Of a DNA stretch of 36,112 bases, positions 8,510-16,467 are shown in pieces; the first letter of the stretch is position 1, and the number at the start of each line of letters is the position of its first letter. A program made the translations under genes and the position numbers. The stretch is from the NCBI RefSeq assembly GCF_030689745.1, contig NZ_JAUYGL010000179.1, positions 1-36,112 on the forward strand, in the 5' to 3' direction. This DNA is from Devosia sp. Its GTDB lineage: Bacteria; Pseudomonadota; Alphaproteobacteria; Rhizobiales; Devosiaceae. The notes under the pieces are model-generated. The model was not told the origin of the DNA, ran no database searches, and saw only the letters and a list, made by a program, of their open reading frames with translations.

Positions 8510-9172
8510 CTATGGGTGCTCGGCGACGACCTGCGACGCGCCAGCCGGCATACTGCGCACATACCAGTAGATCAGGCTGCTGAGCACGGCCGCGCAGAAG
8601 CACCACACCGAGGGCAGGTTCAGGGCAAAAAAGCTGGCGGCAAAGCCGAAGCCGGCGAGATTGGCGACGCCGATCCAATGCAGGCGATGATCGCTGGCGA
8701 TAAAGAACGCCCCGCAAACCACCAGCAAATACACCATCTCCATGCCCGGCCAGGTGCCCGCGGGATTCTGGTAGACCAGGCATTGATGCTCCACCTGGAC
8801 CGAGAAGCCATATAGCCCCATCACCACCAGGGTGTAGATGGCGATCCCCACGCCCGGAACCAGCAGACCGCCCATCAGGCGGCGACGCGTCTTGTGGGGC
8901 TCCAACAGCATCAGGCTGAGGGGGAACAGGATCGGCCAGAGGACGCCGATGAAAAAGGCGTAGAACTGAGCGAGCCCGTACAGTTCGGAACTGGCCTCTG
9001 TCTTGGCCAGCGCCAGCCAGATGAAGCCCTCAGTCAGTTGCTGAATGCCAAACAGCAACGGCACCGCTGCGAATAGCCGCATCTCGGGCTGTCGGGCCTG
9101 CCTGACGGCCAATATACCGATCGTCGAAATCACGAGGCCAGTGGTGAAACTGACCGGAGCGGAAAAGCACAT
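8510..9172 (-). CDS. DUF6629-like multi-spanning membrane protein
   Basis: A 220-residue, very hydrophobic protein with about seven membrane helices and no recognised catalytic motif. The start is placed at the ATG at 9172 because relatives begin with the same MCFSA peptide, whose Cys2 is conserved; the frame continues upstream to 9259 but reads as non-membrane sequence. The body contains FGIQQLTEGFIWLAL near residue 45 and a conserved HRLHWIGVANLAGFG stretch near 160. The family assignment is from memory of the N-terminal motif and topology. It is transcribed towards the tRNA and has no operon partners. Function unknown. Confidence 0.75.
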   Translation of the reverse strand: MCFSAPVSFTTGLVISTIGILAVRQARQPEMRLFAAVPLLFGIQQLTEGFIWLALAKTEASSELYGLAQFYAFFIGVLWPILFPLSLMLLEPHKTRRRLMGGLLVPGVGIAIYTLVVMGLYGFSVQVEHQCLVYQNPAGTWPGMEMVYLLVVCGAFFIASDHRLHWIGVANLAGFGFAASFFALNLPSVWCFCAAVLSSLIYWYVRSMPAGASQVVAEHP

Positions 9173-9425
9173 TATGCAACCTGTTCTGCGCGCGGGGAGG
9201 GGCCGCATGGATGTGCGGTTGCCAGGGACGGCGCACCACGGCACACCGTCCAGTGACATTGGTCTAGCAGGAAGCGGTCGGCGGGCCTATTGATCGCTGC
9301 GCTGAAGATTGACGGGTCAACCGGGCCGTCTGGACCGGTCCGGTGCGATCATGTATCTGTGCCCCGCGCGCGCGCCCCTAACACTGGCGACGCTGCAGAC
9401 GCCGATTTCGAGATAGGAACTGCCT

Positions 9426-9662
9426 GTGAGCCGCAAGGAATTTGAAGCGTCAAAGATGCGCCGGCTGAAGCGCATTGCCGGTCGCCATGGCCTGACCATT
9501 CTGACGGCCGAGAAGCTGACGGCCAAGATGGGCAAGGGCGGCCACGCCATTCGTGAGGACGAGAGCTTCAAGGTGATTTTCGGGGACAAGCCGCTGCCGT
9601 TCTCGGCGACCTTTGAGGAAATCGAAGCCTATGTCGAGAAACTTGAAGCGGACGAAGAATAA
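9426..9662 (+). CDS. Small conserved-looking hypothetical protein
   Basis: A 78-residue, highly charged soluble protein starting with GTG; AGGA sits about 8 bases upstream. The N-terminal third is basic (KMRRLKRIAGRHGL), the C-terminal third acidic (EAYVEKLEADEE), and the middle has a GKGGHAIRED turn. No cysteine, signal peptide or membrane segment is present. I do not recognise a family. The 253 bases between this gene and the divergent DUF6629-like gene contain a TTGAC-GG-GTCAA inverted repeat (9309-9320) but no convincing promoter. The codon use looks like that of its neighbours, which supports it being real. Confidence 0.6.
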   Translation: MSRKEFEASKMRRLKRIAGRHGLTILTAEKLTAKMGKGGHAIREDESFKVIFGDKPLPFSATFEEIEAYVEKLEADEE

Positions 9663-9781
9663 GCGTCGCTGACCTTGATGGCAATCGTCTGACAGTGCCA
9701 ACGCACCAAACTTCATTATTTGTTCCGTAACAGGAATCGCGGCACACTGCCTCTATTGGCTACCTTTGGAGGCGCGTTATT

Positions 9782-9958
9782 GTGTTTACTCTGATCAACG
9801 CCGACGTAGAAGACGACGACGCCGAAATCACCGATCCCCAGGAAATTGCAGAATTGTTCGCTGCCATCGCCACCGTTGCCATTGAGGCAATTGGCGCCGG
9901 GCAGGCACGGCAGCTGTTTGATGCTGTCGTCGAACAGGAGGGCAAAGACCCCAATTAA
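9782..9958 (+). CDS. Small acidic hypothetical protein
   Basis: A 58-residue reading frame starting with GTG, preceded by a strong Shine-Dalgarno GGAGG (9768-9772) at 9 bases. The protein is acidic, with a run VEDDDAEITD at residues 9-18 followed by an amphipathic, Ala-rich helical part (ELFAAIATVAIEAIGAG). There is no signal peptide and no cysteine. I do not recognise it. The strong ribosome site and helical composition favour a real gene, perhaps a partner or regulator protein. It is unlikely to be part of the pxp operon, which starts 173 bases later behind its own ribosome binding site. Confidence 0.5.
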   Translation: MFTLINADVEDDDAEITDPQEIAELFAAIATVAIEAIGAGQARQLFDAVVEQEGKDPN

Positions 9959-10131
9959 GCGCCGCACAACGCACCGACCCGGCAGGTTAATCTAGCCAAT
10001 ATCGCGCGGCGATTGCGGCACTGACAAACGGTCTTCCGAGCCCGGCAGAGTTCCTTGGCTTATCGACCGGATTGACTGCTCCGGGCTGGTCCGACAGGAC
10101 TAGCCGCATGTTGCGCCCAGGAGGCCGCCTC

Positions 10132-10803
10132 GTGACCGGTTCGTCTGTCACCGATACATTCCCCACGCCGACCATCGCACCGCTGGGCGACGCCGCTTTA
10201 TTGGTGCGCTTCGGTACGGCGTTGACCGATTCTGCCAACCGGGCGGCAATCGCGCTGGTGGCCCTGCTGCAGCGCGCGCCCGTGCCCGGCGTGGTCGAAG
10301 TGGCACCCAGTCTGGTGTCGGTGCTGCTGCGCTATGATCCGCTGACGGCAGCGGCAGCCGATATCGCCGCAGAGTTGCGGCTGCGTCTCTACGCGCTGGC
10401 CGCTGCCGCACCGCCGCCCGGACGCGAATGGACCATCCCCATACGCTTTGACGGCCCCGACTTCGATTCGGTTGCCGCTGCCCTCAAGCTGCGGCCTGCA
10501 GCGTTCATCGCCGCGCACAATGGCGCGCCGCTGCGGGTTCTGGCCACCGGCTTCGCGCCGGGCTTTGTCTATTGCGGGCTGCACGCCGAGGCGCTGGTGC
10601 TGCCGCGCCGCACCGAGGTCCGGCCGATGGTGCCCGCTGGCACAGTGTTGTTTGCCGCCGGGCAGACGGCAATCACCGCCACTGAACTGCCGACCGGCTG
10701 GCATGTCATCGGCAGCACGGAGTTCAACAATTTCGACCCGGCAGCCGAGCCGCCCACCCAGCTGTCGCCAGGTGACCGCGTCAGCTTCACGGTTGCGCCA
10801 TGA
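10132..10803 (+). CDS. pxpB: 5-oxoprolinase subunit PxpB (KipI-like)
   Basis: One of three subunits of the prokaryotic ATP-dependent 5-oxoprolinase, which opens 5-oxoproline (pyroglutamate) to glutamate. The GTG at 10132 is chosen because AGGAGG (10119-10124) lies 7 bases before it; this gives 223 residues, normal for the family, whereas frames from 10072 or 10108 add unrelated sequence. The carboxyltransferase subdomain C/D (AHS1) signature is clear: GFAPGFVYCGL near residue 145, then LPRRTEVRPMVPAGTV and TGWHVIG. It is the first gene of a three-gene operon with four-base overlaps. PxpB and PxpC resemble the two halves of the urea-carboxylase or allophanate hydrolase-associated unit, but the adjacent pxpA decides the assignment. 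Confidence 0.93.
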   Translation: MTGSSVTDTFPTPTIAPLGDAALLVRFGTALTDSANRAAIALVALLQRAPVPGVVEVAPSLVSVLLRYDPLTAAAADIAAELRLRLYALAAAAPPPGREWTIPIRFDGPDFDSVAAALKLRPAAFIAAHNGAPLRVLATGFAPGFVYCGLHAEALVLPRRTEVRPMVPAGTVLFAAGQTAITATELPTGWHVIGSTEFNNFDPAAEPPTQLSPGDRVSFTVAP

Positions 10804-11702
10804 GCGCCACAATCGCCATTACCCGCGCCGGACCCCTCACCACGGTGCAGGATGCCGGACGGTTCGGCCAGCTACGTCATGGCATCAGCGCATCGGGACC
10901 CATGGATGGTGTGGCCTACCGCCTGGCCGGCGCGCTGGCTGGCGCCGATCACGGCGGCATTGAAATCACCATGGCCGGCATCGGGCTGCGACTGCAGAGC
11001 GGGCAATGCCGGGTCGGCCTGGCCGGCGGGCGCTTTGATGCCCGGCACAATGGCTTGATGCTGGAATGGCCGGGAGCCGTCTCGCTGGCAGCGGGCGATG
11101 AATTGACCGTCATGCCCGGCACGGCGGGCAATTACGGCTATCTGCGCTTCGATGGCGCGCCAGTGCTGCCGACCATCATGGGCAGCCTGGCCACCAGCAG
11201 CCGGGCGCGACTCGGCGGTCTTGAGGGGCGGCCGTTGCAGGTGGGTGACGTGCTCGAACTGGCCGACGCTGCTGGCCCAGCGCCGCAGGCGGTAACGGCG
11301 CGGCAGGCCGAGACCGGTCCGATCCGCTTCGTCTGGGGTCTGCATGCTGACCTGTTCGCCAGCCCGGTGCGGCAACGCTTCGTTACCACGCCCTTTGTGA
11401 TCTCACGGCAGCTGGATCGCATGGGTGTGCGGCTGACCGATGCTGGCGGCGTCTTTGCCGATGCCACCATCCTGTCGCTGGCGTCGGACGCCATTGTCCC
11501 GGGCGATATCCAGATACTGGGCGACGGCACGCCCATCGTGCTGATGCGCGACCACCAGCCCACTGGCGGCTATCCGCGGATCGGCACCATTATCAGCGCT
11601 GACCTGGATCGCTTTGCCCAATTGCGTCCCGGAACCGATATTGCCTTTTCATCGGTCAGCGTGGTCCATGCCCAACAGATCCTGCGGAGCCAGAGTCCAT
11701 GA
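10800..11702 (+). CDS. pxpC: 5-oxoprolinase subunit PxpC (KipA/AHS2 family)
   Basis: A 300-residue biotin-dependent-carboxylase-like (AHS2) protein. The N-terminal family signature AGPLTTVQDAGRFGQLRHG is at residues 10-28, followed by SASGPMDGVAYRLAGAL. The C-terminal half holds the GDIQILGDGTPIVLM and DHQPTGGYPRIG motifs typical of PxpC/KipA. The start overlaps the pxpB stop (ATGA), and its stop overlaps the pxpA start in the same way, so the three subunits should be made in fixed proportion in the cytoplasm. No residue known to me as essential is missing. Confidence 0.93.
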   Translation: MSATIAITRAGPLTTVQDAGRFGQLRHGISASGPMDGVAYRLAGALAGADHGGIEITMAGIGLRLQSGQCRVGLAGGRFDARHNGLMLEWPGAVSLAAGDELTVMPGTAGNYGYLRFDGAPVLPTIMGSLATSSRARLGGLEGRPLQVGDVLELADAAGPAPQAVTARQAETGPIRFVWGLHADLFASPVRQRFVTTPFVISRQLDRMGVRLTDAGGVFADATILSLASDAIVPGDIQILGDGTPIVLMRDHQPTGGYPRIGTIISADLDRFAQLRPGTDIAFSSVSVVHAQQILRSQSP

Positions 11703-12460
11703 TTGCGATCGATCTCAATGCCGATCTGGGCGAAGGCACCGGTCATGATGACGATCTGCTCGCCATCGTCTCGAGCGCCTCGATCGCTTGCGGCGGCCAT
11801 GCCGGCGATGCGGCAACCATCCGCCATATCCTGAAGGTCTGCCGGGCCCGTCAGGTGCGGGCAGGGGCCCATCCTGGCTATGCCGACCCCAAGCGGTTCG
11901 GTCGCTTCCGGCTGGTGATGCCGCTCGCCCAGCTACTGGGTCAGATTCGCGAGCAGCTGTTCCTGGTGCGCTTCATTGCCGATGAGGTCGGGCACCCCAT
12001 TGAATATGTGAAGCTGCATGGTGCGCTGGCCAATCAGACGGCCGAGGAACTGGCGTTTGCCGTGGGAATTTTTGCCACCATTCAGGCCATGGACCCCAAA
12101 ATGGCGGTGCTGGTGCTCGACAACAGCCAGCAGGTGCGCGCCGCCAAGGCTGTTGGCATGCCGCTGATCCGCGAGGCCTATGCCGACCGCGCCTATACCG
12201 CCGACGGCCTGTTGGTGCCGCGCAGCCAGGCCGGGGCGGTAATCGATGATGTGGATGCGGTGATCGCCCGTTGCCTGCGGCTGGCCAAGTCCGGTGAACT
12301 GGTGGCCATCGATGGCTCTGTGCTGCAATCGGCGGCACGCTCGATCTGCCTGCACGGCGATACGCCTGGTGCTGTCGATCTGGCGCGCGAAGTGCGCAAT
12401 GCGCTGGAGGGCGAGGGGATTGCGATAGTCGCCAACGCCCCTGAGGCGCCCGACAACTAG
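11699..12460 (+). CDS. pxpA: 5-oxoprolinase subunit PxpA (LamB/YcsF family)
   Basis: A 253-residue LamB/YcsF-type protein, the catalytic-side subunit of 5-oxoprolinase. Visible motifs are DLNADLGEG at residues 4-12, SIACGGHAGD near 30, GAHPGYADPKRFGR near 58 and YVKLHGALAN near 100, all carrying the family's acidic and histidine residues. The start is coupled to pxpC. The operon ends about 115 bases before the convergent livF stop. That gap contains two palindromes that may end both transcripts. The adjacent amino-acid-type importer makes supply of 5-oxoproline or a related amide a reasonable guess, not a demonstrated link. Confidence 0.94.
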   Translation: MIAIDLNADLGEGTGHDDDLLAIVSSASIACGGHAGDAATIRHILKVCRARQVRAGAHPGYADPKRFGRFRLVMPLAQLLGQIREQLFLVRFIADEVGHPIEYVKLHGALANQTAEELAFAVGIFATIQAMDPKMAVLVLDNSQQVRAAKAVGMPLIREAYADRAYTADGLLVPRSQAGAVIDDVDAVIARCLRLAKSGELVAIDGSVLQSAARSICLHGDTPGAVDLAREVRNALEGEGIAIVANAPEAPDN

Positions 12461-12464
12461 AATT

Positions 12465-12531
12465 TACCCTGGGCCTCCCGACGGGGAGAGGTGAGATCGG
12501 CGGAATGCCTTTAGTCAAAAGACCCAGGGTA
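12465..12531. terminator. Inverted repeat between convergent pxp and liv operons
   Basis: TACCCTGGG (12465-12473) and CCCAGGGTA (12523-12531) form a perfect 9-base inverted repeat enclosing 49 bases. No T-run follows either arm, so simple rho-independent termination is doubtful. The position 4 bases after the pxpA stop suggests transcript ending or stabilisation. Confidence 0.35.
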
Positions 12532-12539
12532 GAGCGAAT

Positions 12540-12553
12540 CGGTCCGGGGACCG
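12540..12553. repeat. Perfect 14-base palindrome between convergent operons
   Basis: CGGTCC-GG-GGACCG is self-complementary around GG and sits 20 bases from the livF stop. The surrounding bases (GAGCGAAT before, AAAACTGG after) look like the short dispersed intergenic repeats of Hyphomicrobiales; this is an impression that needs a genome search. Confidence 0.35.
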
Positions 12554-12572
12554 AAAACTGGTTTGCTGGCGG

Positions 12573-13343
12573 CTAGATCGCCAGGTACTCGTGGCGGAGC
12601 TCGGTATTGTCGAGCACCTCCTTGGCGGTGCCGGCAAAGGCCACTTCGCCGGTGTCCAGAATTACGGCGCGGTCGGCCAGCTTGAGCGCGGCCACGGCAT
12701 TCTGTTCGACGATGATGGTGGTGATGCCCAGCGGCCTGATCGAGTGCAGGATGCGCTCGATCTCGTGCACGATCACCGGCGCGAGACCTTCATAGGGCTC
12801 ATCGAGCAGCAACAGCTTGAGATTGCGGGCCAGGGCCCGGGCAATGGCCAGCATCTGCTGCTCGCCGCCCGACAGGGTTACCCCCTCCTGCTTGCGACGC
12901 TCGGCCAGGCGCGGAAAGCTCTCATAGATCTGATCGATGCCCCAGCCGGTGCCGGGGGCCACCTGAGCCAGGAAGATGTTTTCCTCCACCGTCAGACCCG
13001 AAATGATCCGACGGTCCTCGGGCACCAACTGAATGCCGGCCTGGGCCGCCTGATAGCTCTTCATCTGGTGGATAGGCTGACCATCGAGCCAGATTTCGCC
13101 CCGTCGCATCTCGGGATCGTCGGTGCGGGCAATGGTGCGCAAGGTGGAGGTCTTGCCGGCGCCGTTGCGACCAAGCAGGGCGAGAATTTCACCCTTGCGC
13201 ACATCGAGTGTGACGCCCTGCACGATATAGCTTTCGCCATAATAGGCGTGCACATCGCGGACCGAGAAAAAGGGCCGGGTGGTTTCAGTCGCAGCAGCGT
13301 GGCTGCCAGTGGCAATCTGAGTATCCATGACCATTGTGCTCAT
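12573..13343 (-). CDS. livF: LivF-type ABC transporter ATPase
   Basis: A 256-residue ATPase of the branched-chain/hydrophobic amino acid transporter (HAAT) family. Walker A GRNGAGKT, signature LSGGEQQMLAIARAL, Walker B LLLLDEP and the LivF-specific continuation YEGLAP are all present, followed by the EQN switch region. The N-terminus has about 25 extra residues before the core (SHAAATETTRPFFSV); the ATG at 13343 overlaps the livG stop (ATGA), which supports this start. It is the last gene of a five-gene importer cluster and would pair with LivG to drive LivH-LivM in the inner membrane. Confidence 0.94.
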   Translation of the reverse strand: MSTMVMDTQIATGSHAAATETTRPFFSVRDVHAYYGESYIVQGVTLDVRKGEILALLGRNGAGKTSTLRTIARTDDPEMRRGEIWLDGQPIHQMKSYQAAQAGIQLVPEDRRIISGLTVEENIFLAQVAPGTGWGIDQIYESFPRLAERRKQEGVTLSGGEQQMLAIARALARNLKLLLLDEPYEGLAPVIVHEIERILHSIRPLGITTIIVEQNAVAALKLADRAVILDTGEVAFAGTAKEVLDNTELRHEYLAI

Positions 13344-14107
13344 ACGACTTCGCCTCCGAGATAGGCTTCCTGCACTTTTGGGTTGCCACGCACCTGATCG
13401 GGCGTGCCATCGGCAATGATCCGGCCTTGTGCCAGTACCGAAATCTTGTCTGCCAGTGAGAACACCACATGCATGTCGTGCTCGATGATCACCTTGGTCA
13501 TGCCGCGGCTCTTGATCTTTTTGAGCAGTTCAATCGTGGTGTTGGTGTCATGCCGGCTCATGCCGGCAGTGGGCTCGTCCAGCAGCAGCAGGCGCGGATG
13601 CTGGATCAGGCACATGGCCAGCTCCATTCGGCGCTTGTCGCCCCGGCTGAGACTGCCGGCGCGGTCTTTCTGGCTGCTCAGCATGCCGACGTCTTCGAGC
13701 ATGTGTTCGGCTTCCGCCCGGACCGCGCTTTCATGCTCAAGCGAGCCGAGCATGTTCAGTTTGAAGGCACCGTCACGTTTGGCCAGCGCCGGGATCATCA
13801 CATTGTGCAGCACTGACAGGTCAGCAAAGATCTCGGGCGTCTGGAACACGCGGGAAATGCCCAGTTGGTTGATCTGAAACGGCTTGCGCCCGGTCAGCAC
13901 GGTTCCGTCGAACACCACCTGGCCGCTGGTTGGCGCCAGCTTGCCGATAATGACATTAAGCAGGGTAGACTTGCCGGCACCGTTGGGGCCGATGATGGCG
14001 TGGGTCTGGCCTTCCTCGACCTGCAGGTCGATATCGGCCAGGGCGTGCAGTCCCCCGAAGCGCTTGTGAACGTCAGCAACATGCAGGACGACATTGGGTT
14101 GGGTCAT
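13340..14107 (-). CDS. livG: LivG-type ABC transporter ATPase
   Basis: A 255-residue HAAT-family ATPase. Walker A is GPNGAGKST, and Walker B LLLLDEPTAGMS continues with the LivG-type stretch. The signature motif is variant: LSRGDKRRMELAM instead of the usual LSYGQ/LSGGQ form, a change I associate with a subfamily of importers in Hyphomicrobiales rather than with loss of activity. AGGA lies about 9 bases before the ATG. The gene follows livM by 11 bases and overlaps livF by four. Confidence 0.93.
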   Translation of the reverse strand: MTQPNVVLHVADVHKRFGGLHALADIDLQVEEGQTHAIIGPNGAGKSTLLNVIIGKLAPTSGQVVFDGTVLTGRKPFQINQLGISRVFQTPEIFADLSVLHNVMIPALAKRDGAFKLNMLGSLEHESAVRAEAEHMLEDVGMLSSQKDRAGSLSRGDKRRMELAMCLIQHPRLLLLDEPTAGMSRHDTNTTIELLKKIKSRGMTKVIIEHDMHVVFSLADKISVLAQGRIIADGTPDQVRGNPKVQEAYLGGEVV

Positions 14108-14118
14108 GATCGTACGTC

Positions 14119-15267
14119 CTATTCAGCTGGCTGTGGCTGCGGCGAGGTGGATTCCGGGCTGGCCGGGGGCTTGCTCTTGGGTGAGACGAGGGTGGTGATG
14201 CGTCGCACACCCTCCATCACGCCGCCGGGCAGGAACACCACGATCAGAACGAACACCAGTCCGAGCGTGAGGAACCAGCCTTCACCAACAAACTTGCCAC
14301 TGACCACAACCGCCGTATGGTCCAGTCCGTCAGGCAGGAAGCTCCAGAACCGGGCGAGGATGGAGTCATTGAGGGCCGAGAAGATGTTCTCAAAATACTT
14401 GATTATCCAGGCACCAAGGACCGGGCCGACCAGCGTGCCAGCGCCGCCCAGAATGGTCATCAGCACCACTTCGCCCGACGCGGTCCACTGCATGCGCTCG
14501 GCACCGGCCAAGGGGTCGGTCACCGCCATCAGGGCACCGGCAAGGCCGGCATACATGCCCGAAATGACAAAGGCCGCCAGGGTATAGGGGCGCGTATTGA
14601 CGCCCGTGTAATTCATCCGGGTCTGGTTGGATTTGATGCCCTTGAGCATCATGCCGAATGGCGAGCCGGTAATGCGCTGGGCAATGAAGAAGGTCAAGAT
14701 CAGGAAAGCGGCGCAGAAGTAGAACCCGGTAAAGCCACCAAGTGACTGGCCGAGCAGGGTCGGCACAGGCTGGCCGGGCATAGCGTCACCGAACACACGA
14801 TCGAGATAGCGTGGATCGTTGATGGTCAGTTGCAGCCCGGTTTCACCATTGGTGATCGGCGTTAGCACGGAGTAGGCGAGGTTGTAGCTCATCTGCGCGA
14901 AGGCGAGCGTCAGGATCGAGAAGTAGATGCCCGAGCGGCGCAGACTTAGATAGCCGATGATCAGGGCGAAAACGCCCGAGATCACGATGGCGAAGATCAT
15001 TGCCGGAATGGCGTCGAGGCTGAGCAACTTGAACGACCATACGGCAGCGTAGGAGCCGACGCCGAAGAAGGCGGCGTGGCCGAAGCTGAGATAGCCGGTG
15101 AGGCCGAACAGGATGTTGAAGCCGACGGCAAAGATGCCGAAGATCATGAAACGCTGCAGCAGATCGGGGTAGGCGGCCCCGAAGGGTTGCAGCCAGATCG
15201 GCATGGCGAGCACCACGGCGGCGAAGCCGAGCAGGAGCATTAGATCGTTGCGGGTCATGGTGCGCAT
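14119..15267 (-). CDS. livM: LivM-type ABC transporter permease
   Basis: A 382-residue permease with about nine to ten membrane helices. The conserved cytoplasmic loop carries the LivM-type pattern ([21 protein letters not shown] region, near 14600-14670). The start at 15267 is preferred over 15258 because GGAGG lies 6 bases upstream, and it begins one base after the livH stop. After the last helix there is a 35-residue Ser/Pro/Gln-rich tail of no known role. It forms the membrane channel with LivH. Confidence 0.92.
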   Translation of the reverse strand: MRTMTRNDLMLLLGFAAVVLAMPIWLQPFGAAYPDLLQRFMIFGIFAVGFNILFGLTGYLSFGHAAFFGVGSYAAVWSFKLLSLDAIPAMIFAIVISGVFALIIGYLSLRRSGIYFSILTLAFAQMSYNLAYSVLTPITNGETGLQLTINDPRYLDRVFGDAMPGQPVPTLLGQSLGGFTGFYFCAAFLILTFFIAQRITGSPFGMMLKGIKSNQTRMNYTGVNTRPYTLAAFVISGMYAGLAGALMAVTDPLAGAERMQWTASGEVVLMTILGGAGTLVGPVLGAWIIKYFENIFSALNDSILARFWSFLPDGLDHTAVVVSGKFVGEGWFLTLGLVFVLIVVFLPGGVMEGVRRITTLVSPKSKPPASPESTSPQPQPAE

Positions 15268-15268
15268 C

Positions 15269-16300
15269 TCAGGCCTCCATCACGCCACGCCGACCGAACA
15301 GGCCACGCGGCAATACCAGTAGAATGACGACGGCGACGAGGTAGATGATGACCTGATCGATGCCGGGGATGAGGGCCTTTACCTGCGTCATTGACGCAAA
15401 GGATTGCAGGATGCCGAGCAGGAAGCCCGCAGCCACGGCGCCGGGCAGGGAGCCCATGCCGCCAACCACCACCACGACGAAGCTGAGTACCAGGAAGTCC
15501 ATGCCGATATGGTAATTGGGCGGCAGCAGCGGGGTGTACATCACCCCGGCCAGGCCAGCCACAACAGCCGCCAGTCCGAACATGATGGTGAAGCGTTTGT
15601 CGATATTGATGCCGAGCAGGCCCACGGTCTCCCGGTCGGCCATGCCGGCACGAACGACCATGCCAAAGGTGGTGAACTGCAGGAAGGCGAAAACACCGCC
15701 GATGATGATGAAGGAGAATAGGAAATACACCAGGCGCCAGATCGGGTAGGTGATGACATTGGCCTGCATGCCCAGGAACGCGCCGATATCGGCTGCGCCG
15801 CGCAGGTCCGACGGCATGGGCTGGGGAATGGGATTGGGTCCAAAAAACGACTTGATCAGCTCTTGCGCCACAATGGCCAGACCGAAAGTCACAAGGATCT
15901 GTTCGGCGTGAGGGCGTTTGTAGAAGTGCTTGATGATACCGCGCTCAAGCCCGATGCCCACCAGCAGCATGATCGGAATGGTGATGATGATCGATGCCGG
16001 TACCGAATAATTCACCAACACGGCGCCGAAATCGCCGAACCAGGCTTGCACCAGCGGTGCGCGCACTTCGAGGGGCGCTCCCCACGGCGAAAGCTGGGTG
16101 GGATCGATGGTGATGGTTTCCATTGTCAGGAGCTGCCGGAACAGCACTGCGCAGAAGGCGCCGAGCATGAACAGCGCACCATGGGCAAAATTGACAACAC
16201 CCAATGTGCCGAACACAAGGGTCAGGCCGAGCGCGATCAGCGCGTATGCAGCGCCCTTGTCGAGGCCATTGAGAAACTGAAGAAAGATGACGTCGAACAT
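15269..16300 (-). CDS. livH: LivH-type ABC transporter permease
   Basis: A 343-residue permease starting [13 protein letters not shown], with GGAG 6 bases before the ATG. The typical LivH opening ([20 protein letters not shown], residues about 16-35) is followed by a roughly 35-residue non-membrane insert ([20 protein letters not shown] region) not found in the shortest LivH proteins; it probably lies in the periplasm. About eight helices are predicted, with the [14 protein letters not shown] loop near residue 280. It is separated from the binding-protein gene by 167 bases holding a hairpin and a repeat, which should lower its expression relative to that gene. Confidence 0.92.
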   Translation of the reverse strand: MFDVIFLQFLNGLDKGAAYALIALGLTLVFGTLGVVNFAHGALFMLGAFCAVLFRQLLTMETITIDPTQLSPWGAPLEVRAPLVQAWFGDFGAVLVNYSVPASIIITIPIMLLVGIGLERGIIKHFYKRPHAEQILVTFGLAIVAQELIKSFFGPNPIPQPMPSDLRGAADIGAFLGMQANVITYPIWRLVYFLFSFIIIGGVFAFLQFTTFGMVVRAGMADRETVGLLGINIDKRFTIMFGLAAVVAGLAGVMYTPLLPPNYHIGMDFLVLSFVVVVVGGMGSLPGAVAAGFLLGILQSFASMTQVKALIPGIDQVIIYLVAVVILLVLPRGLFGRRGVMEA

Positions 16301-16352
16301 CGTGTGCTCCTAGAGATGCGGGCGGCCAAAAGGCCAGTGCCCACCTGTGCCA

Positions 16353-16434
16353 TCGTCACCACCGGGTCTGTCCCGGTGGTCCATACGATGTAAACCATCG
16401 CGATGGATCGCCGGGACAGCCTGGCAATGACGGT
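16353..16434. repeat. Pair of inverted copies of a short palindromic intergenic element
   Basis: A roughly 31-base unit at 16353-16383 (TCGTCACCACCGGG, then TGTCCCGGTGGTCCAT) recurs in opposite orientation at 16403-16434, where the reverse complement reads ACCGTCATTGCCAGG then CTGTCCCGGCGATCCAT. Each copy can fold, and the two can pair with one another. This is the layout of REP/BIME-type elements. It lies between the binding-protein gene and livH. Confidence 0.55.
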
Positions 16435-16439
16435 GGTGG

Positions 16440-16461
16440 AGGGGCAGGTTTCCCTGCCCCT
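16440..16461 (-). terminator. Hairpin after the binding-protein gene, possible partial terminator
   Basis: AGGGGCAGG and CCTGCCCCT form a 9-pair stem with a 4-base loop, starting 6 bases after the stop codon on the minus strand. There is no long T-run, so read-through into livH is likely. Such hairpins often protect the transcript of an abundant binding protein. Confidence 0.55.
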
Positions 16462-16467
16462 GTTGCA

